A DNA stretch of 64,000 nucleotides, from NCBI GenBank assembly GCA_041398825.1, contig JAWKTX010000005.1:248001-312000 (forward strand). The letters run 5' to 3'. A program made the position numbers and the translations under genes. Of the stretch, positions 42,791-52,919 are shown piece by piece (within the stretch, counting starts at the first letter, position 1; every line of letters starts with the position of its first letter). This DNA is from Planctomycetaceae bacterium (lineage in GTDB: Bacteria > Planctomycetota > Planctomycetia > Planctomycetales > Planctomycetaceae). The notes under the pieces are model-generated. The model was given only the letters and a program-made list of their open reading frames with translations, was not told where the DNA came from and searched no databases.

Positions 42791-44395
42791 ATGAGTGATC
42801 GACGCCGGGAAAATTGCTTTGGATGGCCTGCATTGGTGCTGTTGGTTTCTTTGCTGTCGACGGGCTGTGGAAATCAGAATCCAAAACCAGGCGTTGCCTG
42901 GACTGATTTGCATCCGTCCACAGGGACGGTCGCGACAGCGGAGCAGGTTCGTACGTTTTGTGGTGCCTGCCACGCCGTGCCACGTCCCGAGAGTTTCCCT
43001 CGCGAAGCCTGGTACGATGAAGTTAAGCGAGGCTTCAATTTCTACTATGATTCAGGGCGAACGGATCTGGAGGTTCCTTCACAGGCAAGTGTCACCGCTT
43101 ACTTTCAGCAGAATGCCACCGAGCAACTCGCGGCTCCGGAAATGCCCGAATCGTCGGTTCAGCCGCTGAAATTTCGGACGATCGACGTTGAGCTGGAAAC
43201 GAATTTCGAAAGAAAACCGCTGCCGGCTTTTTCGTTCATCGATCTGGTTTCAGCCAGCGACGAAAACGTTGTCGTCCGATTCAGTGATATGCGATCGGGT
43301 TATTTTGGCGCTGCGACACTGCCCCTGGCGATACCGTCTTCGGGGACACCACCGGTGGTGACAGCGAACGCATCTGATCGCATGCGTGTGAAGCCGGACT
43401 GGGCGATTCCGGATCGGGTGATCAGCCCGGCGAGCATCCGGGAATGTGACCTGAACGGTAATGGAATAAGCGACCTGATTGTTGCAGATCTGGGCAGTTT
43501 TCTTCCGGAAGACCACGATCGTGGCAAAGTGCTGCTCATCCCGGACGGCAGAGCCGACAATTCGGTTGTGTTAATCGACAGGATCGGCCGTGTTGCAGAT
43601 GTACAGGTGGCCGATCTGAATGATGACGAACTGCCGGATATCGTTGTCGGGGAGTTTGGATGGCATTCAACAGGTGGCATCCATGTCCTCCTGGCGACGC
43701 GGGCTTTTGATGGCGCGGATGCATTTGAGCAGATACAACTGGATCAGCGTCCGGGAGCCATTCACGTTCTTCCGCAGGACATGAACGGCGATGGCCGCCT
43801 GGATATCGTTGCGTTGATGAGTCAGGAATTTGAACAGGTTGTCGCCTATCTGAATCAGCCCGACGGTACCTTCAGTCAACCTGAGATCCTTTATGCGGCA
43901 CCCGATCCCACGTGGGGGTCAAGCGGTCTCTTGCTGCACGACATGGATAACGACGGTGATCAGGATATCCTGTACACGAACGGAGATACGTTTGATTCCT
44001 ATATCGTGAAGCCGTACCACGGTATTCACTGGCTGGAAAATGAAGGCGAACTGAGATTTAAGCTGCACGAAATCGCGGTGCAACCGGGCGTGCATCGCGC
44101 GCTGCCAGCCGATCTGGATGGCGATGGGGATACAGACGTCGTATCGGTTGCGTTGCTTCCGGAAAAGAGCCTTGCGGGGCTTGAACCGGAATTGCGCCAT
44201 GCCATCGTCTGGTTCGAGAACATGAACGATGGACAATACCAGCGACACGTGCTGGAACGGGGAGAACCGAATTACGCTGCTCTGGTTCTTCGTGATCTGA
44301 ACGGTGATGGTCGCCCCGATATTCTGGTGGGGAACTTTGCAGGTGTTGCCCGGGATCATCGGGTCGATTTTCGCATCCTTCTGAATGAAGGATAA
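42791..44395 (+). CDS. FG-GAP/VCBS-repeat lipoprotein with a CxxCH heme motif
   Basis: 534 residues from the ATG at 42791 (ATG at 42776, overlapping the upstream gene, is an alternative). Lipobox LLSTGC. At about residue 57, VRTFCGACHAVPRPESFPRE is a single c-type heme site. From about residue 210 several FG-GAP repeats with Asp-rich Ca-binding loops follow: DLNGNGISDLIVADLG, DLNDDELPDIVVGEFG, DMNGDGRLDIVALMS, DMDNDGDQDILYTN, DLDGDGDTDVVSVA, DLNGDGRPDILVGNFA. The propeller is likely extracytoplasmic. It is co-directional with the isochorismatase-ThuA gene. Confidence 0.88.
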   Translation: MSDRRRENCFGWPALVLLVSLLSTGCGNQNPKPGVAWTDLHPSTGTVATAEQVRTFCGACHAVPRPESFPREAWYDEVKRGFNFYYDSGRTDLEVPSQASVTAYFQQNATEQLAAPEMPESSVQPLKFRTIDVELETNFERKPLPAFSFIDLVSASDENVVVRFSDMRSGYFGAATLPLAIPSSGTPPVVTANASDRMRVKPDWAIPDRVISPASIRECDLNGNGISDLIVADLGSFLPEDHDRGKVLLIPDGRADNSVVLIDRIGRVADVQVADLNDDELPDIVVGEFGWHSTGGIHVLLATRAFDGADAFEQIQLDQRPGAIHVLPQDMNGDGRLDIVALMSQEFEQVVAYLNQPDGTFSQPEILYAAPDPTWGSSGLLLHDMDNDGDQDILYTNGDTFDSYIVKPYHGIHWLENEGELRFKLHEIAVQPGVHRALPADLDGDGDTDVVSVALLPEKSLAGLEPELRHAIVWFENMNDGQYQRHVLERGEPNYAALVLRDLNGDGRPDILVGNFAGVARDHRVDFRILLNEG

Positions 44396-44434
44396 TTGAT
44401 TTGTCATCGCCGCTGCCTCATACAGGGAATCAAA

Positions 44435-45721
44435 ATGCCCTCTCTGTTAGTGACTGATTCGAAGTATGAGTTTGTGCCGCCGCATGAAGGCCGTATCTGG
44501 CCGCGGATTCTCAGTTGGCTGGCTCCCGGCTATCTTCGGCGAAAGTATGCCGTCACCGAGGTCGAAGTACGCGGTGCCGAATCACTGAAGCAACTGCACG
44601 ATCAGGGGCATGGCATTCTGCTGGCACCAAATCACTGTCGTATGTCTGATGCGATTGTACTGCAGAGTCTTTCACGCCAGGCCGAATTGCCGTTTTATGT
44701 GATGGCCAGTTCGCATTTATTTCGAGGCGAAAAATCACTTGCCTGGGTCCTCAGACGGCTCGGTGCTTTCAGCGTGAACCGTGAGGGGATTGATCGTCAG
44801 GCTTTGCAGAAAGCCATCGATATTCTGCTCGAAGGACTTCGGCCTCTGGTCATCTTTCCGGAAGGGGCGTTAAGTCAGGCCAATGACCGGTTGAACGCGT
44901 TGCAGGAGGGCGTTTCGTTTGTTGCAAGATCTGCAGCATCGAAGCTGGAGAAATCGGACAACGCAACAGAAGGCTTCAAAAGGAAGGTCTTGATTGTTCC
45001 TGTTGCCATTCGTTATCTCTATCGGGGCAATATTGAAGCGACGGCTGGTGACATTCTTTCCAGCATTGAACGCCGTCTGTCGTGGAAACCATTCCAGAGC
45101 GAGGACCTGGTGACTCGGATTTATCGAGTTGGTAATGCTCTGCTTGGCCTGAAAGAACTGGAGTTCCTGGGGTCTACCCAGTCCGGTGAACTCAGCGATC
45201 GGCTGAATCACCTGATGAATCATCTGCTGGTTCCACTGGAAACAGAATGGTTGAATGGCCCCCGGGACGGTTCCGTCATTGGACGCGTGAAGGAATTGAG
45301 GAAGGCAATCCTGCCAGCCATGATCGACGGCGAATTGTCGCCGGAAGAGATGAATCGACGGTGGAAGCAGCTCGACGATGCCAGCTTCGCCCAGTCACTG
45401 AGTCTTTATCCTCCCCAATACGTGGCGGGCAGGCCATCTGTCGATCGGATTCTTGAGACCGTGGAACGGTTCAATGAGCATCTGAATGGCGATGAATCTG
45501 CGCATGGGCCCATGAAAGCAGTCGTGCAGGTTGGGCAACCCATTGAAGTCAGCGCGAAGCGAGATCGTTCGGTTGCAGGGGATCCTGTGATGGAAGCGAT
45601 AGAGCGAGCACTGAACGAATTATTAAGTCAGACAGCGTCGGAATCACCACTCTATTCTGCATCTGCCTCTATTCGGGCAGATGTTCACAACGTCGATACT
45701 CCAGACAGGCTATCCAGATGA
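44435..45721 (+). CDS. 1-acyl-glycerol-3-phosphate acyltransferase (PlsC-like)
   Basis: 428 residues from the ATG at 44435. Acyltransferase block I NHCRMSD (HX4D) in LLAPNHCRMSD, then FSVNREGIDRQ and VIFPEGALSQAND (the EGxxS block). The domain fills about residues 40-220; the remaining ~200 residues are helical and not assigned, longer than a minimal PlsC (about 240). It works at the inner membrane on phospholipid acylation. The stop overlaps the next gene by ATGA. Confidence 0.85.
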   Translation: MPSLLVTDSKYEFVPPHEGRIWPRILSWLAPGYLRRKYAVTEVEVRGAESLKQLHDQGHGILLAPNHCRMSDAIVLQSLSRQAELPFYVMASSHLFRGEKSLAWVLRRLGAFSVNREGIDRQALQKAIDILLEGLRPLVIFPEGALSQANDRLNALQEGVSFVARSAASKLEKSDNATEGFKRKVLIVPVAIRYLYRGNIEATAGDILSSIERRLSWKPFQSEDLVTRIYRVGNALLGLKELEFLGSTQSGELSDRLNHLMNHLLVPLETEWLNGPRDGSVIGRVKELRKAILPAMIDGELSPEEMNRRWKQLDDASFAQSLSLYPPQYVAGRPSVDRILETVERFNEHLNGDESAHGPMKAVVQVGQPIEVSAKRDRSVAGDPVMEAIERALNELLSQTASESPLYSASASIRADVHNVDTPDRLSR

Positions 45722-47088
45722 CGTCTTCCGGCGATTCCATCAAGCCAAATCCATTTGATGAAGACGTCCGGTCGAACTTGCCGGATTCTGAATCATTCGT
45801 TCGTCAGCAGGTCAAGACCATCGGCACGATGTATGCCGCTTATGCGACATCCATGATTCTTCGCATGATTCCGACGGTTGCCGGCACTTCCATTATCAAT
45901 GACGAAGCGTTGGGGATTGATCTTGACCAATGGGGAAAAGTTTTGTCTGCCGGAACGTGTGGGGCTCTTTCCGGAAAGTTTATCTGCGGATGGGCCGCGG
46001 ACAGATTCGGTGGCCGGCGAACTTTTGCCATTGCGTTGTTCATCGCGTCGGTGTTCGTTGGTCTCTTTGCAATGTCGTCCACTCTGCTGCTGTTTCAGGC
46101 AACGTTTTTCGTGACTCTGATGGCCCAGGCCGCAGGCTGGCCCTCCATGACCAGAGTCATTTTGAATTGGGTACCACCTCGACAATATGGTCGCGTCTGG
46201 GGAATTCTTTCAACAAGTTCCCGCGTTGGCACACTGACAGCCACTTTTGTGCTGGGTTCGACTCTGACATTCCTGTCCTGGCGGCAGATGCTTTGGATTG
46301 CGTCGGGAATCGGTTTGCTGACGGCCTGTTTTTATGCATTCGCGATGAAAGATAAACCGACGACACCACTTCCTACCGACGACGAAGACAGCAAATCGGG
46401 CGAAGAAAATCCGAGAAACGCGAACCATCCATTCGATGGGCTGACTTTGCTTCAGGCATTGCCTCGATTTGCCGGAAGTCTCCGATTCTGGCTGATTTGC
46501 GGCAGCCTGATGGGCCTGACGATTCTGTGGGATTTTCTTCTGGTGGTGCCTGTTTACATGCAGGATACTCTTGGACTAAACGAGGCGTCTGCTTCCAGAG
46601 CGGCGTCTGCATTTCCGTTTGGCAGCCTGATTTCGGTGCTCATAGGCGGGTTTGTCTTCGACAAGCTGGATCGGACAAGTATGGCGTGGGTGATGGCAGG
46701 GCTGCTGGTCACCGCGACCGGCTGCCTGCTGGCGTTCACGTGGCTGCCTCAACTGGGTTTATCTGGTTCTGCTGCAACGCTGACGGTCCTTGTGCTGCTC
46801 TTTATGTTTGGACTGTGTGTTTCTCCGTGTTACTACATTCCATGCAGCGTTTTCTCGATCGATTTTGGTGGCCCTCACTCAGGTTTTCTGGTGGCTATAC
46901 TCGATGCGGTCGGATTTGCCGCCACTGCCGTTTTCTATTATTTCGGCGGCGGAATCGCTCAGCGTCTTGGCTGGAATGCATTCCTATTTGTGTTGGTTGG
47001 GGTTTGCGTCTGGTCGCTGATGACAACTTTTTTCTTTATGCGGCGCGAAGCGAGGGCAAAAAAGTCGGGCGCTGTCAGTCGTTGTTAA
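45718..47088 (+). CDS. Major facilitator superfamily transporter
   Basis: 456 residues with 12 predicted membrane helices; the MFS loop GWAADRFGGRRTFAIALF occurs after helix 2. A polar loop of about 35 residues separates the two halves. Start ATG at 45718 overlaps the acyltransferase stop (ATGA), so the two are translationally coupled. The N-terminal ~35 residues are polar. Substrate unknown; the general pattern is that of sugar-phosphate/anion symporters (GlpT/UhpT-like). Confidence 0.85.
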   Translation: MTSSGDSIKPNPFDEDVRSNLPDSESFVRQQVKTIGTMYAAYATSMILRMIPTVAGTSIINDEALGIDLDQWGKVLSAGTCGALSGKFICGWAADRFGGRRTFAIALFIASVFVGLFAMSSTLLLFQATFFVTLMAQAAGWPSMTRVILNWVPPRQYGRVWGILSTSSRVGTLTATFVLGSTLTFLSWRQMLWIASGIGLLTACFYAFAMKDKPTTPLPTDDEDSKSGEENPRNANHPFDGLTLLQALPRFAGSLRFWLICGSLMGLTILWDFLLVVPVYMQDTLGLNEASASRAASAFPFGSLISVLIGGFVFDKLDRTSMAWVMAGLLVTATGCLLAFTWLPQLGLSGSAATLTVLVLLFMFGLCVSPCYYIPCSVFSIDFGGPHSGFLVAILDAVGFAATAVFYYFGGGIAQRLGWNAFLFVLVGVCVWSLMTTFFFMRREARAKKSGAVSRC

Positions 47089-47183
47089 TGGGGTGGTGAT
47101 CCGTGTGCAGTCGGTTTGCTGCAGGGGTTCCACGCGGAGTGCCAGCCTGCAGTCAAACCGATCGATTGCATCATCCCGGCCAG

Positions 47184-49322
47184 TTACCGCGACCTGCTCG
47201 AGAGTTGCCAGGTTTCATCAAAGAAATCTGCGTCAACGACTTCACCTGGCCAGACCGTTCCCGCAGGTGTGTCGAGATTGATGATGGCCCAGTCAGGCAG
47301 CATGGGTACCTGTCGGGCGTTGTTCAGGTAAGCGTATTCACGAAAAGTGAAACTGCTGTTCAGAACGACATACCGACCGGGATTCATTGGATTCGGGTAA
47401 ATCAGCACGGGGGCGTGATTTGCCGAGCTGTAGACGTTGTCTCCAACGGTGATCGTGTCTTTGTTCCATTGGATGGGTAATTTATCGGCGATCTTTGCCA
47501 TCACACTGTTGGATGAAGGATCCCCCCACAGGATCAGGTTCGCCTGTTGAGCAAGTTCATCTGTGACATCGGTGTCATCAATCACGCGCGCATCACCTCG
47601 GAAATGTCGTCGCCAGTGTTCAATCGCCCGGTCCAGTTCAGATGTGGCCCACTTTCCTGCGGCTTCGTTGGCGGCGGTTCCGGTTGGTCGCACAAAAACA
47701 AACGAATCCATCAGAGCATCGTCGATTGGCCCCTGCAGATTGTGACGCTTTGTGAGCCCATCGGGATCTGAATCCACCTGACGCCAGACTCCTGCAGAAT
47801 CCAGACGAATCCGCAGAGAAACCGAACCATCGGATGATGCCATGATCCTGCGTGGTTCTTCTCCGTCTCGAACTCGCCACCGGATATCTGCAGCCGAAGT
47901 TGGTCCCGAAATCGTTCCTGCAGGAAGCGAAACGGAAACATCGGTCACATTCTGCAGCGCGATGAATTCAATGAAGAATGTCGAAGACTCACCGCTCTTC
48001 CCCCTGAAGTGTCGGGCTTCGACCTGAGCAGGAGTGAAATGCTGTTTCAGCCCGTTGACCTGAATCCATTGCATCCGGTTGTATTTCAGTGTGGAAGTTT
48101 CAAAGGTGACATGGGAGCTGACTTCACGGCCCTTGTCTGCGAGTGTGTTCAGTACGTCTTCAACAATTGCCTTCGATGCGTCGTCATACCGATGACCCAT
48201 TCCGGCACCGATAATGTGCCGCAGGCGAATGCCATGTTTGGCGAGGGCTTCTTCCATGACATCGGCTGCCTGTTTCTGGCGGTCGACCTCACCGCTGTAG
48301 GCGATGGTTGGGCAGTGAGCCAGATTTCGAGCCCATTTATCACAGTCGTACAGGTTCCAGAGCGTTTTCTCCCATGGTTTGGGTGTCAGCGTTTCGTCCT
48401 GGAAGACATTCAGAAACCGTGGCGTTTCAGAGAATCCTGCACCCGGATTCGCTGCAAACCATCGATCGGCGTAGTGAGTTGCCAGTTGCCAGCAAGCCGC
48501 TCCACCCATTGAAAATCCTCGAACACTGATACGGTCTTCATCAATGCGATATCGCTTCTGAACATCTTCCAGTGCTTCAAGAACATCTATTTCACCGGCA
48601 AACTTATTGGCATTGCTATAGCGTCCATAAGGATGCAGGACGATGGTGTTGTCGGGTGTAAACTGACCACGATTCTTCATTCTGTCCCAGATGAAATTGA
48701 CTTCGGACAGTGTTTCACCCCGGCCATGAAACCACAAATCGCAGCGGGTGGGCACCGTGTGACTGAATGCATACGATTCGGGAACGATCAGGCCATAAGG
48801 CTGAACCGTATGATCAATCCGGCTGACATATCCTCGTACAACTAACCCTGGTCGTGTGTGCCATGTTGGCTGACCAGCCAGCAGTTCTGCAGCGCGAGCG
48901 TGACCTTCTTCCAGAAGTGCGTCGCCGCGGTCCAGTTCCTTCAGGTCGAAGAATTCCTGGTGGTCGAGCGCTACTCGTACAGCGCGCTCGAAAATCAGAA
49001 CGTCCGGCAGCATCTCCCGGACGGCGGTCTCTCTGGACTGTCGCAGTTTGCCAATTTGCGCCTGTAAGCGCTTCAGTTGATCGCGCATGGCCGCTTCGCG
49101 ATCTGCAGGGACCTCTACGCCGAGCTTTGGAATTCGACGCACCGTAACGGGATTGTTGTCGGCTGGTCCATCCGCCGGAGCGAAATTTGCCATCTGGCAC
49201 AGGATTGCGACAACGGCTGTCCCAATTCGAGCGAATCGCATCATTGGGCGCGGCTGCCATGGTCGAAGGGCTGATGGTTTGGGTGCCGAATATTCATCCA
49301 TTTGTCGCTCCGGTCTGGCCAT
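47184..49322 (-). CDS. Secreted prolyl-oligopeptidase-like serine hydrolase
   Basis: 712 residues. A possible signal (FARIGTAVVAILCQMANFAP) lies after 27 residues, so the real start may be an inner ATG near 49244-49241. A coiled-coil segment (LKRLQAQIGKLRQSRETA) precedes the hydrolase: VRGYVSRIDHTVQPYGLIVP, FHGRGETLSEVNFI, and RISVRGFSMGGAACWQLATH with nucleophile Ser in GFSMGG, then GMGHRYDD with the likely His. The C-terminal ~280 residues include beta-sandwich-like segments. It fits S9/PHB-depolymerase-type secreted hydrolases. Substrate unknown. Confidence 0.8.
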   Translation of the reverse strand: MARPERQMDEYSAPKPSALRPWQPRPMMRFARIGTAVVAILCQMANFAPADGPADNNPVTVRRIPKLGVEVPADREAAMRDQLKRLQAQIGKLRQSRETAVREMLPDVLIFERAVRVALDHQEFFDLKELDRGDALLEEGHARAAELLAGQPTWHTRPGLVVRGYVSRIDHTVQPYGLIVPESYAFSHTVPTRCDLWFHGRGETLSEVNFIWDRMKNRGQFTPDNTIVLHPYGRYSNANKFAGEIDVLEALEDVQKRYRIDEDRISVRGFSMGGAACWQLATHYADRWFAANPGAGFSETPRFLNVFQDETLTPKPWEKTLWNLYDCDKWARNLAHCPTIAYSGEVDRQKQAADVMEEALAKHGIRLRHIIGAGMGHRYDDASKAIVEDVLNTLADKGREVSSHVTFETSTLKYNRMQWIQVNGLKQHFTPAQVEARHFRGKSGESSTFFIEFIALQNVTDVSVSLPAGTISGPTSAADIRWRVRDGEEPRRIMASSDGSVSLRIRLDSAGVWRQVDSDPDGLTKRHNLQGPIDDALMDSFVFVRPTGTAANEAAGKWATSELDRAIEHWRRHFRGDARVIDDTDVTDELAQQANLILWGDPSSNSVMAKIADKLPIQWNKDTITVGDNVYSSANHAPVLIYPNPMNPGRYVVLNSSFTFREYAYLNNARQVPMLPDWAIINLDTPAGTVWPGEVVDADFFDETWQLSSRSR

Positions 49323-49404
49323 GTGAATTCAGGAACAGGTGCTTGTTTGGAAGGAGCGTGAACGACGGGATACGATTGGTCAAGTAACCCTGTGGAAGTT
49401 GATA

Positions 49405-50364
49405 ATGGCATTCCGCAAACCTCGGCTTAACTACAGAATTCGGGGCCGACTCCCAACCAGGACCTCTGTGTCGCAGGGCTGGACAAAGTGGCTGTCGACA
49501 ACCATCATCCCCCGAATCGTTTGGACTTTGCTTCCAGATTGGATGACCTCCCCGGAAGCTCAACCTGACCCCAAAGTTGTTCAACGTACACGTATGTCCA
49601 AAGCCCTTCGCAACCTGCTGACACACCGGACTCTGTCGCCTGAAGAGCAGCAGCAGGTGTTTCGTGAAATTCACGACACAGTGCTGATGCAGTCTGAATA
49701 CATCACCGAACCCAATTTTCGGACTTTTCATCCGGACGACCTGAAGCTGATGTTTCAGCAGTATGACCAGAAACTTCTGAACGGCGCTTGTCTTCAGGCG
49801 CTTGGTGAAAGGCCTCTGGGGTTTCTGCTGTCGAAACGGATGACAAGAGCCGGGGGCAAGACAACGTGGAAAACCATTCGTAATCGGTTGACGGGTTCTG
49901 TCCGCGAAGAATTCGAAATAGCGGTATCGTCTCATCTTCTGTTTCAGAATTTCAGGGACGAAACGCGGTCGGTTACTGTCACGGGATTTGAGTGTCAGAA
50001 TCGACTGGAGGCGATGCAGCGGATTGTTGAACACGAAATAGTCCATCTGAGCGAACGGCTCGCATGGAATACATCCAATTGCCGTGCTCGTCGGTTTCAG
50101 TCAATCGCAGAGCGTCTGTTTGGTCATCGTGTCCATACCCACGATCTGGTCACAACGAACGAAATGGCTCGCCGGCAATTGGGGATTCGAGTCGGCACAC
50201 AGGTTCGGTTTGACTTTGAAGGTCATGCCATGAAGGGCATCGTGAATCGCATCACAAAGCGAGTAACGGTGCTGGTTCCCGATGCTCGGGGAACAAGGTA
50301 TTCGGACGGCCAGCGATATACAAAGTACTACATTCCACTGGGAATGCTCAGCCGGGTCGACTGA
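49405..50364 (+). CDS. SprT-like zinc metalloprotease-fold protein
   Basis: 319 residues from the ATG at 49405 with GGAAG upstream. VTGFECQNRLEAMQRIVEHEIVHL carries HExxH (HEIVH) in the middle of an SprT-like region; the segment ARRFQSIAERLFGH extends it. Residues 1-150 are basic. The C-terminal ~60 residues form a small beta domain (VGTQVRFDFEGHAMKGIVNR) in place of a zinc ribbon. SprT proteins are predicted proteases, some acting on DNA-protein crosslinks in eukaryotes; the bacterial role is unclear. Confidence 0.7.
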   Translation: MAFRKPRLNYRIRGRLPTRTSVSQGWTKWLSTTIIPRIVWTLLPDWMTSPEAQPDPKVVQRTRMSKALRNLLTHRTLSPEEQQQVFREIHDTVLMQSEYITEPNFRTFHPDDLKLMFQQYDQKLLNGACLQALGERPLGFLLSKRMTRAGGKTTWKTIRNRLTGSVREEFEIAVSSHLLFQNFRDETRSVTVTGFECQNRLEAMQRIVEHEIVHLSERLAWNTSNCRARRFQSIAERLFGHRVHTHDLVTTNEMARRQLGIRVGTQVRFDFEGHAMKGIVNRITKRVTVLVPDARGTRYSDGQRYTKYYIPLGMLSRVD

Positions 50365-50448
50365 CGCAGCAGAGACATCTGCCAGGCCTGCTTGCCAGCC
50401 CTGTGAAATCGGGCAGTGTCGATCGGGGCAAGGCTGGAAAGTGCTCCG

Positions 50449-52203
50449 CTACCTGCTGCGTTCGTAGACGACCTTTCCACCAAGCCACGTCTGATTGACA
50501 GCCGTCTCTTTGATCGCGTCGACGTCGCAAGTCAGAATGTCCCGGTCGATAATGATGAGATCAGCAAGCTTTCCGGGTTCCAGCGAGCCCTTTTGCTGCT
50601 CTTCGAACGTCAGCCAGGCATTGTTAATCGTATAAAAACGAATGGCTTGTTCGCGACTGACAATCTGTTCGGGATGAAGCGGCTGATCGGTCCATCTTGG
50701 CTGCCGGGTGAGCATCGTCCAGAGTCCAAGAAATGGGTTGTACGGATTGACGGATCTCAGGCTTCCGATTCTCTGCATGTGATCTGACCCGCCGCCAACC
50801 TTCACGCCTTCCTCAAACAACGTTCGATAGGGCTGAAAGAACGCTGTCCGATCTTCTCCAAACTGGCGAAGTAGCGTGCGGCCGTCCAGGTGCAGCCAGA
50901 CAGGTTGAATATCGGCGACAATCTCCAGTTGTTTCATTTTCCGGATCGCTTCTTCACTCATGAAGTTGCAATGTGTGATACATGGTCGCTTGCCAACGAT
51001 CGAAAAGTCGTTGTCGTTGACTCGGGTGTACGCATCAATCAGTGCGTGCACCGCGCCGTCGCCAACAGCATGGGCGGTGATCTGGAGATCCCTCTGCAGA
51101 CACAATCTTGCAATTTCATACATCCGGTCGGCTTCGATATTCAGCACGCCTCGATATTGCGGGTCCGTGATGGAATAGATGTCGCTCAGTCCCCAGGGCT
51201 CGCGCATCCAGGCGCTGCCTGTCAGCATGCCGCCGTCGAGAAAGACTTTTACGCCGCGAAGCCACAGCATGTTGTCATATTCATGGGCCGGATGCGTGGC
51301 GGCCGTCTCAATCTGTTCTGCGACTCGCGACCATTCTCCGGATGGATTCACGCCCCAGCACAGAAATGATCGGCAGGTTAACTGGCCCTGCTGACGGAGT
51401 GCGTCGAAGAGTCTGACGTCTGTTTCGCCGGCACTGCGCTGGACGATGCTGGTAATACCAACGGAGTTGTAATCGGCAAGAAGTTTGCGGAGCTGCTCGC
51501 GTCTTTCGTCGAAGGAAGGCGTCTTCTCTGTGGGCTTTGGTTTTACAAAACGCCCGGACGCGCGAATGATCCCGTTGGGTTCACCTGTTTTGGGATCCCG
51601 TTCGATTTTTCCAGGTTGATCTGCCGGGATCTGGAAGTCCTGATCAATTCCGCTGAGCTTCAGTGCCAGGGAATTCATGGATGCGTCCGGGCCGGTGCGA
51701 AAATACACCGGGTGTTTCGGAGCGACCTGATCCAGTTCCCATCGTGTTGGAAATCGCTGATCACGCAGCCGGGTGATGAAAACCTGATTGAGGACGATCC
51801 ATTCTCCTTCCTTCACGATCTTTGTGCGCTGATGGACGTATTTCAGCACATCATCGATGGTTTCCATCGGAGGGATCGGATGGTCAAATTCGTAAACTGC
51901 CGCTCCCGTTGCGTGGACATGCGAATCGATCAGACCTGGCAGCACCGTCTGTCCATGCAGATCAATTGACTGTGTCTCTGCCCGGGCCAGTTTCAGGATT
52001 TCGGCATTCGAACCCGTCGCCAGAATTCGATCACCCCGAATAGCAATCGCATCGACAATGCGAAACTCATCATCCACCGTCACCACACGACCATGATGCA
52101 GTACAACGTCCGGTACATCATCCGCCTGAAGTGAGGATGCCGTCCACCATCCCACAAACAAAAAGATGATGAAGCAAACACCAGTCGAAGAAGACCTGAG
52201 CAT
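50449..52203 (-). CDS. Secreted amidohydrolase (YtcJ-like, metal-dependent)
   Basis: 584 residues from the ATG at 52203 with GGAGGA upstream. Signal peptide FIIFLFVGWWTASSLQA. N-terminal beta-sandwich, then VLPGLIDSHVHATG (HxH metal site), ITAHAVGDGAVHALIDAY, CITHCNFMSEEAI, VGGGSDHMQR (catalytic Asp) and the C-terminal GSLEPGKLADLIIIDRDIL. This is the amidohydrolase_3/YtcJ pattern. Substrate unknown; the signal suggests it is periplasmic. Confidence 0.9.
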   Translation of the reverse strand: MLRSSSTGVCFIIFLFVGWWTASSLQADDVPDVVLHHGRVVTVDDEFRIVDAIAIRGDRILATGSNAEILKLARAETQSIDLHGQTVLPGLIDSHVHATGAAVYEFDHPIPPMETIDDVLKYVHQRTKIVKEGEWIVLNQVFITRLRDQRFPTRWELDQVAPKHPVYFRTGPDASMNSLALKLSGIDQDFQIPADQPGKIERDPKTGEPNGIIRASGRFVKPKPTEKTPSFDERREQLRKLLADYNSVGITSIVQRSAGETDVRLFDALRQQGQLTCRSFLCWGVNPSGEWSRVAEQIETAATHPAHEYDNMLWLRGVKVFLDGGMLTGSAWMREPWGLSDIYSITDPQYRGVLNIEADRMYEIARLCLQRDLQITAHAVGDGAVHALIDAYTRVNDNDFSIVGKRPCITHCNFMSEEAIRKMKQLEIVADIQPVWLHLDGRTLLRQFGEDRTAFFQPYRTLFEEGVKVGGGSDHMQRIGSLRSVNPYNPFLGLWTMLTRQPRWTDQPLHPEQIVSREQAIRFYTINNAWLTFEEQQKGSLEPGKLADLIIIDRDILTCDVDAIKETAVNQTWLGGKVVYERSR

Positions 52204-52287
52204 GAGCGATTCCTCCGGGTGGCCGTTGGGTGCTGAAGTTACAGACGGCCGAACTCGATTCGCCGTCAAATTCTGGATTGTATGCGC

Positions 52288-52318
52288 ATCATGGCACGAG
52301 CGATCATGGCACGATTCG
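52288..52318. repeat. Short tandem duplication upstream of the amidohydrolase gene
   Basis: ATCATGGCACGAGCG is followed by ATCATGGCACGATTCG. Same size class as the other microduplications. Confidence 0.65.
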
Positions 52319-52390
52319 CTGCCTGCCGCGAAGCAGCTTTGGTCGCTCATCAGGTGTGTGGCGATGTTCATCGCCGTCCTTCATCAATCG

Positions 52391-52735
52391 CTATGCCTTC
52401 CTGACAAATTCCGATTTGAGCTTCATGGCCCCGATGCCGTCAATCTTACAATCAATATTGTGATCACCGCCGACCAGTCGGATGTTTTTCACTTTGGTCC
52501 CCACCTTCACAACCGAGGATGATCCCTTAATCTTCAGATCTTTGATCACTGACACGGTGTCCCCATCATTCAGTATGTTGCCGTTCGCATCTCTGACAAA
52601 GGAGTCGTCACTTCCGGTGTTTTCGACTGGGGCGTTGGTCGACCATTCGTAGCCACACTCAGGGCATACGATCAGATTGCGGTCTTCGTAGCAGAATTCA
52701 GATTTGCATTCGGGGCACGGAGGCAGTTCGCTCAT
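52391..52735 (-). CDS. YjdM/PhnA-like zinc-ribbon protein
   Basis: 114 residues. CPECKSEFCYEDRNLIVCPECGYEW is an N-terminal zinc ribbon (two CxxC pairs); the C-terminal part VRDANGNILNDGDTVSVIKD, LKIKGSSSVVKVGTKVKNIR, DHNIDCKIDGIGAMKLKSEF is the YjdM (formerly PhnA) domain. The protein is not the phosphonoacetate hydrolase of the same old name; the function is unknown. Confidence 0.92.
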   Translation of the reverse strand: MSELPPCPECKSEFCYEDRNLIVCPECGYEWSTNAPVENTGSDDSFVRDANGNILNDGDTVSVIKDLKIKGSSSVVKVGTKVKNIRLVGGDHNIDCKIDGIGAMKLKSEFVRKA

Positions 52736-52919
52736 GTTTTTCGCTTAAAGTCTCTTAATGTTTCTGATTCACTGACAAAACAATGCTGGCTCATTCGATT
52801 TGGATAGTTCTACAGGGGCGATTGATTCATCCTGATGGGATTCAACCCCGATGGACACGGTCCATAGTTGCGCAGAGCCCTCCGCTGTTCTGCGGCGTCG
52901 CATCTGCCTGCGTTCGTGA

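Noticed and set aside
49294..50046. 250-codon minus-strand ORF
   Set aside because: Antisense shadow of the SprT-like gene, which has HExxH and a good ribosome site.
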